Shown piece after piece: positions 34,743 through 44,693 of a DNA stretch of 64,000 nt. Under the pieces are notes generated by a model. The model ran no database searches. It saw only the letters and a program-made list of their open reading frames with translations, and was not told the DNA's origin. Every line of letters begins with the position of its first letter. Position 1 is the first letter of the stretch. The position numbers and the translations under genes are program-made. The stretch is from Citromicrobium sp. JLT1363 (GTDB lineage Bacteria; Pseudomonadota; Alphaproteobacteria; Sphingomonadales; Sphingomonadaceae), in the NCBI RefSeq assembly GCF_000186705.1, contig NZ_AEUE01000004.1, forward strand, positions 124,001 to 188,000. Direction: 5' to 3'.

Positions 34743-37313
34743 ATGAGCGACGACAAGAACGAGACCCGGACCCGTAAACCGCTTGGCCTCAAGCGGAGCG
34801 TGGAATCGGGCGAGGTCAAGCAGACCTTCAGCCACGGCCGTACCAACAAGGTGGCGGTCGAGGTGAAGCGTCGTCGCAAGATCCTCAAGCCCGGCGAATC
34901 CGCTCCCGCTCCGGCCGAGGAAGCGAAGGCACCTGCGCCCGCTCCGGCTCCCGAGCCTGCGCCTGCTCCCGCCCCCAAGCCGGCGGCGAAGAAGCCTGCA
35001 CCCAAGAAGGCCGCGCCCGCCGGGGAGACCCCGCAGGAACGCGTCGCGCGTCTGCAGCGCGAGGCGGAGGAAGATCGCCTGCGGCAGGCCGAGGAAGCGC
35101 GCAAGCGCGACGAGGAGAAAGCCAGGCAGGCCGCCGAGGAAGAGAAGCGGCGCGCCGAGGAAAACGCCAAGGCCAAGGAAGAAGCGGCCAAGCGGGCCGA
35201 GGAAGAGGCCAAGGCCCCCGCTGAAGCTCCCGCTGCCGAAGCGCCCGCTGCCGAGGCTGCGGAGCAAGAGGCGGCTCCGGCCGAAGACGCTGGCAGCGGC
35301 AAGACCGCGCGCCCTGCCGCGCGCAAGTTCACGCCCGTTCAGCGGCCAGAGCCCAAGAAGCCGGAAAAGAAGCCCAAGAAGGAAGACAAGCCTGCACGCG
35401 GTGCCGAACGCCCCGACAAGCGGCGTTCGGGCAAGCTGACCGTCACCAAGGCGCTCAACGAGGACGAAGGCCGCCGTGCGCGCAGCCTCGCCGCGCTCAA
35501 GCGGGCGCGTGAGAAGGAGCGCCGTTCGCAGGGCGGTGGCTCCTCCAAGCCGCGCGAGAAGCAGACCCGCGACGTGATCGTCCCCGAGGCGATCACCGTG
35601 CAGGAACTCGCCAACCGCATGGCCGAAAAGGGCGCGGACCTGGTGAAGGAACTGTTCAGCCTGGGCATGGCCGTCACCGTCAACCAGACGATCGATCAGG
35701 ACACCGCGGAACTGCTGGTCGAACAGTTCGGCCACAACATCCAGAAGGTTTCCGAAGCCGATATCGACATCAAGGCCGAAGAGGATGTCGATCCCGAAGA
35801 AAGCCTGAAGCCGCGTCCGCCGGTCGTGACCATCATGGGCCATGTCGATCACGGCAAGACCAGCCTGCTCGATGCGTTGCGCGGTACCAGCGTGACCAAG
35901 GGCGAAGCGGGCGGCATCACGCAGCATATCGGCAGCTACCAGGTGGAAACGAAGAACGGCGACAAGATCACCTTCCTCGATACGCCGGGTCACGCCGCCT
36001 TCACCGAAATGCGTGCGCGCGGTGCCAACGTCACCGATATCGTGGTGCTGGTGGTTGCTGCCGACGATGGCATCATGCCGCAGACGATCGAGGCGATCAG
36101 CCACGCCAAGGCGGCGGGCACGCCGATCATTGTCGCCATCAACAAGATGGATAAGGAAGACGCCAATCCCCAGAAGGTGCGCGAGCGCCTGCTGGAACAG
36201 GAAGTCATCGTCGAGGCAATGTCGGGCGACGTGCAGGACGTCGAAATCTCGGCGCTCAAGGGCACCGGGCTGGACGAACTGCTCGACAAGATCGCGCTGC
36301 AGGCCGAACTGATGGAACTGAAGGCCAATCCCGATCGCGCTGCCGAGGCAACCGTGATCGAGGCGCAGCTGGACAAGGGCCGCGGCCCGGTCGCATCCGT
36401 GCTGGTCACGCGCGGTACGCTGAAGAAGGGCGACAGCTTCGTCGCCGGGACGGAAAGCGGCCGCGTGCGTGCGATCGTCGACGACCAGGGCAAGCAGATC
36501 AAGGAAGCCGGGCCTTCGATGCCGGTCGAGGTCCTTGGCCTCGGCGGTGTTCCGGGCGCAGGCGAGCAGCTGACGGTTGTCGAGAACGAACAGCGCGCCC
36601 GCGAGGTCGCCGAATATCGCCGGGACAAGGCGAACGAGAAGCGCACCGCGCTGGCTCCGACCAATTTCGACGCGATGTTCGCCGGCCTTGCCAACAAGGC
36701 GATCGAATTCCCGCTGCTGGTTCGTGCCGACGTTCAGGGTTCGGTCGAGGCGATCAAGACCGCGCTCACCAATCTTTCGAACGACGACATCAAGGTGCGC
36801 ATCCTGCACTCGGGCGTCGGCGCTATCACGGAGAACGACGTGACGCTGGCGGCTGCCGGCAATGCGCCGATCATCGGCTTCAACGTGCGCCCCAATGCCA
36901 AGGCGCGCCAGCAGATCGAGCGCGAGAAGGTGCGCCTGATGTACTACGATGTCATCTATCACCTGACCGAGGAGATCGCGAAGGAGATGGCGGGCGAGCT
37001 GGGTCCGGAGCGGATCGAGAACGTCGTCGGTCGCGCAGCAGTCAAGGAAGTCTTCAAGTCCGGCAAGAAGGACAAGGCGGCCGGTCTGCTGGTGGAGGAG
37101 GGCTCGATCCGCAAGGGTCTCCACGCCCGCCTCACCCGCGACGATGTTATCGTGTCCTCGACCACCATCGCCTCGCTGCGGCGCTTCAAGGACGACGTCG
37201 ACGAAGTGCGCGCCGGCCTCGAATGCGGCGTGGTGCTGGAAGACACGAACGACATCAAGCCGGGCGACCAGCTCGAAGTCTTCGAAGTCGAGGAGCGTGA
37301 ACGGACGCTGTAG
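34743..37313 (+). CDS. infB: translation initiation factor IF-2
   Basis: GTPase that delivers formyl-Met-tRNA to the 30S subunit. 856 residues: a ~300-residue Ala/Glu/Lys/Pro-rich N-terminal domain, with [20 protein letters not shown]-type stretches and a long Glu/Arg/Ala helical region, precedes the G domain. G motifs: GHVDHGKT at 366-373, DTPGH, NKMD, and SALKG. Domains II-IV include the C2 tRNA-binding region ([16 protein letters not shown]). The N-terminal IF2-assoc domain begins [20 protein letters not shown]. Fourth gene of its operon. Confidence 0.97.
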   Translation: MSDDKNETRTRKPLGLKRSVESGEVKQTFSHGRTNKVAVEVKRRRKILKPGESAPAPAEEAKAPAPAPAPEPAPAPAPKPAAKKPAPKKAAPAGETPQERVARLQREAEEDRLRQAEEARKRDEEKARQAAEEEKRRAEENAKAKEEAAKRAEEEAKAPAEAPAAEAPAAEAAEQEAAPAEDAGSGKTARPAARKFTPVQRPEPKKPEKKPKKEDKPARGAERPDKRRSGKLTVTKALNEDEGRRARSLAALKRAREKERRSQGGGSSKPREKQTRDVIVPEAITVQELANRMAEKGADLVKELFSLGMAVTVNQTIDQDTAELLVEQFGHNIQKVSEADIDIKAEEDVDPEESLKPRPPVVTIMGHVDHGKTSLLDALRGTSVTKGEAGGITQHIGSYQVETKNGDKITFLDTPGHAAFTEMRARGANVTDIVVLVVAADDGIMPQTIEAISHAKAAGTPIIVAINKMDKEDANPQKVRERLLEQEVIVEAMSGDVQDVEISALKGTGLDELLDKIALQAELMELKANPDRAAEATVIEAQLDKGRGPVASVLVTRGTLKKGDSFVAGTESGRVRAIVDDQGKQIKEAGPSMPVEVLGLGGVPGAGEQLTVVENEQRAREVAEYRRDKANEKRTALAPTNFDAMFAGLANKAIEFPLLVRADVQGSVEAIKTALTNLSNDDIKVRILHSGVGAITENDVTLAAAGNAPIIGFNVRPNAKARQQIEREKVRLMYYDVIYHLTEEIAKEMAGELGPERIENVVGRAAVKEVFKSGKKDKAAGLLVEEGSIRKGLHARLTRDDVIVSSTTIASLRRFKDDVDEVRAGLECGVVLEDTNDIKPGDQLEVFEVEERERTL

Positions 37314-37317
37314 CGTT

Positions 37318-37342
37318 TCGTCGAAAGTGATACTTTCGACGA
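37318..37342 (+). promoter_or_regulatory. perfect palindrome at the infB end, before a 53-residue ORF
   Basis: TCGTCGAAAGT (37318-37328) and ACTTTCGACGA (37332-37342) form an 11-base perfect stem around GAT. It starts 5 bases after the infB stop, and its right arm is followed directly by GGAGG and the ATG at 37352. No T-run follows, so it could reduce the read-through, sequester the ribosome site of the small ORF, or protect the infB mRNA end. Confidence 0.55.
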
Positions 37343-37351
37343 GGAGGTCTT

Positions 37352-37513
37352 ATGCCAAAGAGCCGGGTGCGTAAGCGTAAGCCTGAAAAGCGTACGAAGA
37401 AGGAAACTTGGTGGGGGCGCAACTGGCGTTACGTCGATAGCGGCGTAACTCACGGTTGCTTGCCTCTTGTGGGAATAGCCTTCGCGCTCCCATTGGCGAC
37501 GGTGTTACTATGA
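37352..37513 (+). CDS. 53-residue basic membrane peptide, unknown
   Basis: Short ORF with an excellent GAGGAGG site 5 bases before its ATG. The product starts MPKSRVRKRKPEKRTKKETW (strongly basic), continues WWGRNWRYVDSGVTHGC, and ends in one hydrophobic helix [17 protein letters not shown]. Its stop overlaps the next gene's ATG (ATGA), which argues for real translation. No family recognised; the basic N-terminus and C-terminal helix suggest a tail-anchored protein. Confidence 0.6.
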   Translation: MPKSRVRKRKPEKRTKKETWWGRNWRYVDSGVTHGCLPLVGIAFALPLATVLL

Positions 37514-37920
37514 CCGAACTCTTCAAAACCCAGCGCTCGCCCTCGGCGGAGCTGATGGGGTCTCAGTTCCAGTCGTGGGACGCGGAGACGGGCGAAGTCA
37601 CCTTCACCTATGATCCGCCGCCCAGCTTCGCCTCTCCCAGAGGGGCGGTGCAGGGCGGGCTGATCGCGGGGTTTCTGGACGAGGTGATGGGCGCGGCGCT
37701 GCTCGCGCATAGCGACGACCAGGCGCTGCCGCTCAATCTCGATATGAACCTCAGCTTCGTGCGGATGGTCCCGCTCGAAACGATCACCGCCAAGGGCCGC
37801 GTGGTGAAGGCGGGGCGCAAGGTCGCCTTCCTCGAAGGCGAGCTGTTCGATTCCGAAGGCCGCCTGCTCGCCCGAGCCACCTCCACCGCGATCCCGACAC
37901 CGCCGCCGACGGACAGCTAG
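37510..37920 (+). CDS. PaaI-family hotdog thioesterase
   Basis: 136 residues from the ATG at 37510. Single hotdog fold: [20 protein letters not shown], then [20 protein letters not shown], which holds the catalytic HGG-like/Glu-Asp region (here QGG with Asp following), and [21 protein letters not shown]. It should hydrolyse acyl-CoA esters; substrate unknown. It interrupts the infB-rbfA gene order. It is coupled to the small ORF upstream by a 4-base overlap. Confidence 0.88.
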   Translation: MTELFKTQRSPSAELMGSQFQSWDAETGEVTFTYDPPPSFASPRGAVQGGLIAGFLDEVMGAALLAHSDDQALPLNLDMNLSFVRMVPLETITAKGRVVKAGRKVAFLEGELFDSEGRLLARATSTAIPTPPPTDS

Positions 37921-37990
37921 CACCGCAAACGGTATTGTCGCGCGCCGGGGGATTGAGCGGACCGCACCACGCCCCTATCTCTGGGCAACC

Positions 37991-38395
37991 ATGGCCAAAC
38001 AGCAATTTTCCGCCGAACAGCATTCGGTCCGCGTCCTCAAGGTGGGCGAGCGGGTGCGGCACATCCTGTCCGAACTGCTCACCCGGGGCGAGGTGCATGA
38101 CGAAACGCTGTCCGCGCATTCGGTCAGCGTTACCGAAGTGAAGATGACGCCCGATCTCAAGCACGCCAGCGTCTACGTGAAGCCCCTGCTGGGCAGCGAG
38201 GAAGAGGCGGTGGTCAAGGCGCTGCGCACCAACACCGCCTTCTTCCAGCGCGAGGTCGCCAAGCGGCTGGGCCTCAAATTCGCGCCCAAGCTGCAGTTCC
38301 GCCCCGACGAAAGCTTCGACGAGGCGGACCGGATCGAGCGCCTCCTCAACGACCCCAAGGTCGCGCGTGACCTCGAGGAGGGCGAAGAGGGCTGA
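37991..38395 (+). CDS. rbfA: 30S ribosome-binding factor A
   Basis: 134 residues. RbfA is a KH-fold protein that binds the 5' helix of 16S rRNA late in 30S maturation and is needed for cold growth. Recognised by [39 protein letters not shown] and [29 protein letters not shown] (read as two parts). Normal length. It lies 70 bases after the thioesterase gene and is convergent with abgT; the usual next gene, truB, is found 2.4 kb on. Confidence 0.95.
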   Translation: MAKQQFSAEQHSVRVLKVGERVRHILSELLTRGEVHDETLSAHSVSVTEVKMTPDLKHASVYVKPLLGSEEEAVVKALRTNTAFFQREVAKRLGLKFAPKLQFRPDESFDEADRIERLLNDPKVARDLEEGEEG

Positions 38396-38412
38396 CGAGA
38401 GTCAGCCGCTCG

Positions 38413-40062
38413 TCAGTTCCCCGCAGGCGCTGCCATCTCCGGCATGACATAGGTCACCGGAGCATCGGGCCCTAGCGGGATGCCGAGGTAGAACCAGCCC
38501 ACGATCAGCGCGGTGCCGAAGATCAGCAGCCAGATCGAATAGGGCAGCATCATCGCGGTCAGGCTGCCGAGGCCGAAATCGGGCTGCCAGCGCTGGGCGA
38601 ACACCAGGATCAGCGGGAAGTACACCATCAGCGGCGTGATGATGTTGGTCGCGCTGTCGCCCACGCGGTAGGCTGCAGTCGCGCCTTCCGGGCTGATCCC
38701 GAGCAGCATCAGCATCGGCACCAGGATCGGCGCAAGCAGCGCCCACTTGGCGCTGGCAGAGCCCACGAACAGGTTCAGCAGGCCGGTGAACAGCACCATC
38801 AGCCCGATCACCGCAGGCAGTGGCAGGCCGGTGGACTCGATCGCGCCCGCGCCGTGCACGGCGGAAATCAGCCCGAGATTGGACCAGTTGAACATCGCGA
38901 CGAAATGGGCGGCGGCGAAGGCGAGGACCAGATAATAGCCCATGTCCTTCATGGATTCGGCCATCATGTTCACCAGATCGCGGTGGTTCTCGATCGTCCC
39001 CGCCGCGCGGCCATAGGCCCAGCCGGTTGCCAGGAATAGGACGAAGAACGCGGCGACCAGCGAACTGTAGAGCGGCGCCAGCTCGGTGTGGATCGAGCAG
39101 TCCGCAATTCGGGTGCCATCCTCAGCGACGCAGGCGGCTTCGTTGATCAAGGGGGTGCCCGGCGCGAAGACCATCAGCATCCACAGGCCGATGACGAGCA
39201 GCGCGGCAATACCGGCATGGCGAAGGCCCTTCGATGCCAGCGCGCCCTCGTGCTCGCTCGGGTCCGGGCTCGTGCCGTCATCATCCGCAGCACCGGCGGT
39301 CGCTCCGCCGCGCCAGGGACCCAGGCGCGGCTCGATGATCTTGTCGGTGACGAACCAGATGATCGGCAGGAAGATGAAGGTCATCGCGCTGATGAAGTAC
39401 CAGTTGCCCGCGATGTTGGCGGTCCAGTCCGGGTCGAGCATGCTCGCGCCGACCGCTTCCTCGGTAATCCCGAAAAGCAGCGCATCGAGCTGGCCGGGTG
39501 AGATATTGGCGGAGAAACCGCCCGAAACCCCGGCGAATGCGGCGGCGATACCCGCCAGCGGATGGCGCCCGGCCGCGGCAAACAGGATGCCCGCGAGCGG
39601 GATCAGCACCACGTAGCCCGCATCCGCCGCATGATTGCCCAGCATGGCGACCAGCGCCACCACGGGCGTCAGCAGCGCCTTGGGCGCGGCCTTTACCGCC
39701 TTGGACATGCCGGCGGCGAAAAAGCCTGACCGCTCCGCCACGCCCGCGCCCAGCATCACCACCAGCACGTAGCCGAGCGGATGGAAGTGCGTGAACGTCG
39801 CGGGCATTTCGACCCACAGGCGCTGGATGTTCTCCGCACTCAGCAGGCTGACCGCCTGGATGATGCTGGACTGGCCGGTCGCCTCGTCCACCGCTGTCGG
39901 GTGAATGGCGGACACGCCCGTCATCGCGCAGACGATGGAAACGATCACCAGAGCGATGATCAGGTAGAAGAAAATGAAGACCGGATCGGGCAGGCGATTG
40001 CCGGTCCTCTCGACCCAACCCAGAAAGCCCTTCTGCTGCGCTGTTCCTGCGGCGCTTGCCAT
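38413..40062 (-). CDS. AbgT-family transporter
   Basis: 549 residues with about 10-12 membrane helices. The family signature is visible in the N-terminal half: ERTGNRLPDPVFIFFYLI, YVLVVMLGAGVAERSGFF, MLGNHAADAGYVVLIPLAGI and GVSGGFSANISPGQLDALL. The C-terminal half has GSASAKWALLAPILVPML and RVGDSATNIITPLMVYFP. AbgT proteins import p-aminobenzoyl-glutamate or export sulfonamide-type folate inhibitors. It is inserted, in reverse orientation, into the rbfA-truB section. A cytoplasmic acidic loop around residue 270 (ADDDGTSPDPSEHEGA) separates helices. Confidence 0.92.
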   Translation of the reverse strand: MASAAGTAQQKGFLGWVERTGNRLPDPVFIFFYLIIALVIVSIVCAMTGVSAIHPTAVDEATGQSSIIQAVSLLSAENIQRLWVEMPATFTHFHPLGYVLVVMLGAGVAERSGFFAAGMSKAVKAAPKALLTPVVALVAMLGNHAADAGYVVLIPLAGILFAAAGRHPLAGIAAAFAGVSGGFSANISPGQLDALLFGITEEAVGASMLDPDWTANIAGNWYFISAMTFIFLPIIWFVTDKIIEPRLGPWRGGATAGAADDDGTSPDPSEHEGALASKGLRHAGIAALLVIGLWMLMVFAPGTPLINEAACVAEDGTRIADCSIHTELAPLYSSLVAAFFVLFLATGWAYGRAAGTIENHRDLVNMMAESMKDMGYYLVLAFAAAHFVAMFNWSNLGLISAVHGAGAIESTGLPLPAVIGLMVLFTGLLNLFVGSASAKWALLAPILVPMLMLLGISPEGATAAYRVGDSATNIITPLMVYFPLILVFAQRWQPDFGLGSLTAMMLPYSIWLLIFGTALIVGWFYLGIPLGPDAPVTYVMPEMAAPAGN

Positions 40063-40174
40063 TGCTCTGTCCCCTCACAAACTGAACCTTGTCGAATGGC
40101 TAGCATCGCGATTTCAACCTGTCGCGGTCCTTAATTCTTGGACAGCGCTACGGCCGCATGGGTAAGGCGCCCCG

Positions 40175-40753
40175 ATGGCGAAGCTCTATTTCTATTTTGC
40201 GAGCATGAATGCGGGCAAGAGCGCGCTGCTGCTGCAGAGCGCGTTCAACTACCGCGAGCGGGGCATGGAAGTGTCCTTGTGGACCGCCGAGGTGGACAAA
40301 CGCGGCATGCAAAGCGGGATCGACAGCCGCATCGGGCTTCGCAGCGAAGCGCACGTCTTCGATGCGCAGACCGACATGGCGGGGCAGGTCCTTGCCATGC
40401 AGCAGGAGGACGGCCCGCTCGCCTGCGTGCTGGTGGATGAGGCCCAGTTTCTCTCTCCAGAGCAGGTCTGGCAGCTCGCCCGGTTGACCGACCGGCATGA
40501 TATCCCGGTGATCTGCTATGGCCTGCGGACCGATTTTCGCGGCGACCTCTTTCCCGGATCGGCGGCCTTGCTGGGGCTGGCAGACAAGCTGATCGAGATG
40601 AAGGCCGTCTGCCATTGCGGCAGCAAGGCGACCATGAATCAGCGCGTCGATGCGCAGGGCAGGCCGGTGAGCGAAGGCGCCCAGACCGAGATCGGCGGCA
40701 ACGAGCGCTATGTTGCCGTGTGCCGCCGCCATTTCGTGAGGCCGGACGAATGA
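40175..40753 (+). CDS. tdk: thymidine kinase
   Basis: Salvage enzyme phosphorylating thymidine, type II. 192 residues. P-loop FASMNAGKSALLLQ, metal/substrate loop VLVDEAQFLS and the lasso region with zinc ligands CHCGSKATMN and CRRHF are all intact. In frame with the following truB start (ATGA overlap), so it is translated together with truB. Confidence 0.95.
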   Translation: MAKLYFYFASMNAGKSALLLQSAFNYRERGMEVSLWTAEVDKRGMQSGIDSRIGLRSEAHVFDAQTDMAGQVLAMQQEDGPLACVLVDEAQFLSPEQVWQLARLTDRHDIPVICYGLRTDFRGDLFPGSAALLGLADKLIEMKAVCHCGSKATMNQRVDAQGRPVSEGAQTEIGGNERYVAVCRRHFVRPDE

Positions 40754-41829
40754 GCGTGGAAGACAAGCGCGCGCCCAACGGCTGGATCGTGCTCGACAAG
40801 CCGCGCGGCATGGGTTCGACCCAGGGCGTCGCCGCGGTAAAGCGCGTGCTGCGGGAAGGCGGATATCCCAAGACCAAGATCGGTCATGGCGGCACGCTCG
40901 ACCCGCTGGCGGAAGGCGTTCTGCCCATCGCACTGGGCGAGGCGACCAAGCTGGCCGGCCGCATGCTCGATGCGACCAAGACCTACGTGTTCACGATCCA
41001 GTTCGGCGAAGAGACCGACACGCTCGACACCGAGGGTGAGGTGGTGGCACGCAGCGACCGCTTCCCGCCGCTGGCTGCGATCGCAGGCGTGCTCGACCAC
41101 TTCACCGGACCGATCGAGCAGGTCCCGCCAGCGTATTCCGCGCTGAAGGTGGACGGCAAGCGCGCCTACGACCGCGCGCGGGCTGGTGAGGATGTGGAGC
41201 TGCAGGCGCGCAAGGTGACGGTGCACTCGCTTGGCCTCTACCGTCATGCTGAACTCGTTTCAGCATCCAGCCTGCCAACCGATGCGGCAGAGCAGGATGA
41301 GGTCTGGACCCCGAAACAAGTTCGGGGTGACGATCAGGAACTGGAATCCGCCTTCCAGACCACCACCGGCCGCCCGGACCCCTACGACCCTTCCGCGCCG
41401 CTGGAACTCGCCGAAAGCGTCACGCTGGAAGCGATCGTCAGCAAGGGTACCTACATCCGCTCTCTTGCGCGCGATATCGCGCTGGCCCTTGGAACGCGCG
41501 GGCACGTTACCTATCTCAGACGGACGAAGGCTGGGCCGTTCACCGAAGAACAGGCGATTTCGCTGGACAAACTGGGCGAAATCTCTAAGGGCGCGAGCCT
41601 TCGAAACCTCCTCCTGCCGCTAGAGGCGGGGCTGGACGACATCCCGGCCCTTTCCCTCGATCCCGACAGCGCGCAGGCGGTCCGCCAGGGCCGGGTATTG
41701 TCGGATCTGCCCCAGGCTAACGGGCTCTATTTTGCGAAGTCGGGCAATGTTCCGGTGGCGCTGGTGGAGATCGAAGGCGGCACGATGCGAATCGTGCGGG
41801 GCTTCAATTTTCCCGATGTCGCGGAGTGA
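40750..41829 (+). CDS. truB: tRNA pseudouridine(55) synthase with an element-derived insertion
   Basis: 359 residues from the ATG at 40750, longer than the ~300-residue norm. TruB makes pseudouridine 55 in the T-loop of tRNA. The catalytic Asp is in [17 protein letters not shown], with [32 protein letters not shown] and [13 protein letters not shown] all conserved. Between [10 protein letters not shown] and the [13 protein letters not shown] strand, residues 165-195 ([20 protein letters not shown] then [11 protein letters not shown]) come from a palindromic element copied into the gene in frame. The insert falls where related enzymes have a short surface loop, so function is likely retained. 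The ORF is intact to its normal C-terminus. Confidence 0.95.
   Translation: MSVEDKRAPNGWIVLDKPRGMGSTQGVAAVKRVLREGGYPKTKIGHGGTLDPLAEGVLPIALGEATKLAGRMLDATKTYVFTIQFGEETDTLDTEGEVVARSDRFPPLAAIAGVLDHFTGPIEQVPPAYSALKVDGKRAYDRARAGEDVELQARKVTVHSLGLYRHAELVSASSLPTDAAEQDEVWTPKQVRGDDQELESAFQTTTGRPDPYDPSAPLELAESVTLEAIVSKGTYIRSLARDIALALGTRGHVTYLRRTKAGPFTEEQAISLDKLGEISKGASLRNLLLPLEAGLDDIPALSLDPDSAQAVRQGRVLSDLPQANGLYFAKSGNVPVALVEIEGGTMRIVRGFNFPDVAE
41242..41334. repeat. palindromic element inserted in frame in truB
   Basis: 93 bases, exactly 31 codons of truB. Arms CGTCATGCTGAACTCGTTTC continuing AGCATCCA (41242-41269) and TGGACCCCGAAACAAGTTCG continuing GGGTGACGA (41305-41333) match the element at 10676-10768 read on the other strand. 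Each arm folds on itself (ATGCTGAA/TTTCAGCAT; CCCCGAA/TTCGGGG). Middle segments differ between the copies, arms are conserved. Confidence 0.9.
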
Positions 41830-41834
41830 ATGAT

Positions 41835-42104
41835 ATGTCGGTTGCTGCCGATAAGAAGCAGGAAATCATCAAGGACAACGCCCAGGGCAATAACGACACG
41901 GGCAGTCCGGAAGTGCAGGTCGCCATCCTGACCGAGCGCATCAAGAACCTGACCGAACACTTCAAGGATCATCACAAGGATAACCACTCGCGTCGTGGCC
42001 TGCTGATGATGGTCAACAAGCGCCGCAATCTGCTCGCCTATCTGAAGAAGAAGGATGTGGAGCGGTACAACGCGCTGATCCAGAAGCTGGGTCTTCGCAA
42101 GTAA
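41835..42104 (+). CDS. rpsO: ribosomal protein uS15
   Basis: 89 residues from the ATG at 41835 ([10 protein letters not shown]), the normal S15 length; an ATG at 41826 overlapping the truB stop would add three residues. S15 binds the 16S rRNA central domain early in assembly. [20 protein letters not shown] and [20 protein letters not shown] are the family signatures. It precedes pnp, the common rpsO-pnp order. Confidence 0.96.
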   Translation: MSVAADKKQEIIKDNAQGNNDTGSPEVQVAILTERIKNLTEHFKDHHKDNHSRRGLLMMVNKRRNLLAYLKKKDVERYNALIQKLGLRK

Positions 42105-42117
42105 GAGTTTTCTCGGA

Positions 42118-42141
42118 GGGGCGGCTCGCAAGGGTCGCCCC
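42118..42141 (+). terminator. hairpin after rpsO
   Basis: GGGGCGGC (42118-42125) pairs with GTCGCCCC (42134-42141) around TCGCAAGG, followed by TTCGTCC. It may give partial termination or be a processing site between rpsO and pnp. Confidence 0.55.
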
Positions 42142-42239
42142 TTCGTCCATCCGGCTTTCACGCAATTCGGCGTGGGGGCGGGCATTGGGGCAGAAAAGAC
42201 GCCCCGCACCGGACCGGGACGGTATCCCCGGCAGTAGGC

Positions 42240-42266
42240 CCCGCCAGCGCAATCAGGCGTGGCGGG
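42240..42266 (+). promoter_or_regulatory. hairpin in the pnp leader
   Basis: CCCGCCA (42240-42246) pairs perfectly with TGGCGGG (42260-42266), 17 bases before the pnp ATG. In enterobacteria, PNPase represses its own mRNA through a leader stem that is cut first by RNase III. A stem here would suit such control, but the parallel is inferred. Confidence 0.4.
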
Positions 42267-42282
42267 TCATTTAGGATAATAC

Positions 42283-44607
42283 ATGTTCGACAAGAAAACC
42301 GTATCGATCGAGTGGGGCGGAAAGACCCTCACCCTCGAAACAGGCCAGATCGCCCGTCAGGCAGACGGCGCCGTGCTGGCCACCTATGGCGAAACCGTGG
42401 TGCTGTGCGCCGTGACCGCCGCCAAGAGCGTCAAGGAAGGGCAGGACTTCTTCCCGCTGACCGTTCACTATCAGGAAAAATTCTCCGCTGCGGGCCGTAT
42501 CCCGGGCGGCTTCTTCAAGCGCGAAGGCCGCGCGACGGAGAAGGAAACGCTGACCTCGCGCCTGATCGACCGCCCCGTGCGGCCGCTGTTTCCCGAAGGT
42601 TTCTACAACGAAATCAACGTGATCTGCCAGGTCCTGTCCTATGACGGCGAGACCGAGCCCGATATCGTCGCGATGATCGCCGCTTCGGCAGCGCTGACCA
42701 TTTCGGGCGTGCCCTTCATGGGTCCGATCGGCGCCGCGCGCGTCGGCTTCCGCAATGGCGAATACGAACTCAATCCGAGCCTGCAGACCGCGCTGGACGA
42801 AGAAGGTCGCCTCGACCTGGTCGTCGCCGCGACGCAGGACGCGGTGATGATGGTCGAATCCGAAGCCAAGGAACTGACCGAAGAGGAAATGCTCGGCGCC
42901 GTGATGTTCGCGCACGAGGAAAGCCGCAAGGTCATCGGTGCGATCATCGACCTGGCCGAACAGGCCGCCAAGGAGCCGTGGGAACTCGCTTCGAGCGACG
43001 ACAACGCGGACATGAAGGCCTACATCAAGGACATGGTCGGCGAGGATATCGCCAAGGCCTACAAGCTGACCGACAAGTCGCAGCGTTCCGATGCGCTCAA
43101 CACCGCGCGCGAGCGGGTGAAGGAGCATTATTCGGGCGAAGAGTTCGACGGTCAGCAGAAGATGACCGCGATCAAGCTGGTCAAGAAGATCGAGAGCGAG
43201 ATCGTGCGCGGTGCCATCCTCAAGGACGGCCAGCGCATCGACGGCCGCAAGCTCGACCAGGTTCGCCCGATCGAAGCAATGGTCGGCCTGCTGCCCCGCA
43301 CGCATGGTTCGGCGCTGTTCACGCGCGGTGAGACGCAGGCGATCTGCACCACCACGCTTGGCACCAAGGATGCCGAGCAGATGATCGACGGGCTGGAAGG
43401 TCTTTCGTACAACCACTTCATGCTGCACTATAACTTCCCGCCCTATTCGGTCGGCGAAGTGGGCCGCTTCGGCTTCACCAGCCGTCGCGAAACCGGCCAC
43501 GGCAAGCTGGCATGGCGCGCGCTGCACCCCGTGCTGCCGAGCCATGAGGACTTCCCGTACACCATCCGCATCCTGTCGGACATCACCGAGTCCAACGGCT
43601 CGTCCTCGATGGCGACCGTGTGCGGTGGCTGTCTGTCGATGATGGATGCCGGCGTTCCGATCGAGCGCCCGGTGTCGGGCATCGCGATGGGCCTGATCCT
43701 GGAAGGCGACGAGTTCGCCGTCCTGTCCGATATTCTGGGTGACGAAGATCACCTGGGCGACATGGACTTCAAGGTCGCCGGTTCGGAAAACGGCATCACC
43801 TCGCTGCAGATGGACATCAAGGTTGCCGGCATCACGCAGGAAATCATGAAGACCGCGCTGGAGCAGGCGAAGGCCGGCCGTGCGCACATCCTGGGTGAAA
43901 TGACCAAGGCGCTGGGCTCGGCGCGTTCGGGCGTCTCCAAGCACGCTCCGCGCATCGAGACCATGCAGATCGACAAGTCGAAGATCCGCGACGTGATTGG
44001 CACGGGCGGCAAGGTGATCCGCGAGATCGTTGCCGAAACCGGCGCGAAGGTCGACATCGACGACGAAGGCGTGATCAAGATTTCGTCGAGCAATGCCGAC
44101 GAGATCGAGGCCGCGCGCAAGTGGATCGAAGGCATCGTCGAGGAAGCCGAAGTCGGCAAGATCTACACCGGCAAGGTCGTCAACATCGTCGACTTCGGTG
44201 CGTTCGTGAACTTCATGGGTGGCAAGGACGGCCTCGTCCACGTCTCCGAAATGAAGAACGAGCGGGTCGAAAAGCCGACCGACGTCGTTTCCGAAGGCCA
44301 GGAAGTTAAGGTCAAGGTCCTCGAGATCGACCAGCGCGGCAAGGTCCGCCTGTCGATGCGCGTCGTGGATCAGGAAACCGGCGAAGAGCTGGAAGACACC
44401 CGCCCGCCGCGTGAAAAGCGCGAAGGCGGCGGTGACCGTGGCCCGCGCGGCGGCGGCGATCGTCGCGGCGGTCGTGGCCCGCGTGGCGGTGGCGGCCGTG
44501 GCCGTGGCGGTGATGACCGTGGCGGCGATCGCGGCGGCAAGGGTGGCGATAACGGGGACGGCGACGGCCCCGCGCACATGCCCGCCTTCCTGCGCGACGA
44601 CGACTAA
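42283..44607 (+). CDS. pnp: polyribonucleotide nucleotidyltransferase with RGG-rich tail
   Basis: 774 residues. 3'-5' phosphorolytic exoribonuclease of the RNA degradosome. Two RNase PH domains (first: [36 protein letters not shown]; second: [59 protein letters not shown]) are followed by KH ([20 protein letters not shown]) and S1 ([20 protein letters not shown]) domains. The C-terminal ~65 residues are a Gly/Arg/Asp repeat (such as [18 protein letters not shown]), an RGG-box-like tail absent from E. coli PNPase. A strong terminator follows. Confidence 0.97.
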   Translation: MFDKKTVSIEWGGKTLTLETGQIARQADGAVLATYGETVVLCAVTAAKSVKEGQDFFPLTVHYQEKFSAAGRIPGGFFKREGRATEKETLTSRLIDRPVRPLFPEGFYNEINVICQVLSYDGETEPDIVAMIAASAALTISGVPFMGPIGAARVGFRNGEYELNPSLQTALDEEGRLDLVVAATQDAVMMVESEAKELTEEEMLGAVMFAHEESRKVIGAIIDLAEQAAKEPWELASSDDNADMKAYIKDMVGEDIAKAYKLTDKSQRSDALNTARERVKEHYSGEEFDGQQKMTAIKLVKKIESEIVRGAILKDGQRIDGRKLDQVRPIEAMVGLLPRTHGSALFTRGETQAICTTTLGTKDAEQMIDGLEGLSYNHFMLHYNFPPYSVGEVGRFGFTSRRETGHGKLAWRALHPVLPSHEDFPYTIRILSDITESNGSSSMATVCGGCLSMMDAGVPIERPVSGIAMGLILEGDEFAVLSDILGDEDHLGDMDFKVAGSENGITSLQMDIKVAGITQEIMKTALEQAKAGRAHILGEMTKALGSARSGVSKHAPRIETMQIDKSKIRDVIGTGGKVIREIVAETGAKVDIDDEGVIKISSSNADEIEAARKWIEGIVEEAEVGKIYTGKVVNIVDFGAFVNFMGGKDGLVHVSEMKNERVEKPTDVVSEGQEVKVKVLEIDQRGKVRLSMRVVDQETGEELEDTRPPREKREGGGDRGPRGGGDRRGGRGPRGGGGRGRGGDDRGGDRGGKGGDNGDGDGPAHMPAFLRDDD

Positions 44608-44630
44608 GTCGCTCGCCAGAGCACAAACGA

Positions 44631-44670
44631 AGGGCCGCGGGAGCACTGCTTCCGCGGCCCTTTGCTTTTT
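44631..44670 (+). terminator. strong intrinsic terminator after pnp
   Basis: AGGGCCGCGG (44631-44640) pairs with CCGCGGCCCT (44652-44661) around an 11-base loop, followed by TTGCTTTTT. The best factor-independent terminator in the window. Confidence 0.92.
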
Positions 44671-44693
44671 CGGCGTATCGAACGCCCGCGAGG

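Noticed and set aside
33900-37124. 1074-residue open frame antisense to infB
   Set aside because: Antisense shadow of infB; composition is Leu/Arg/Asp-rich without motifs or a start with a ribosome site.
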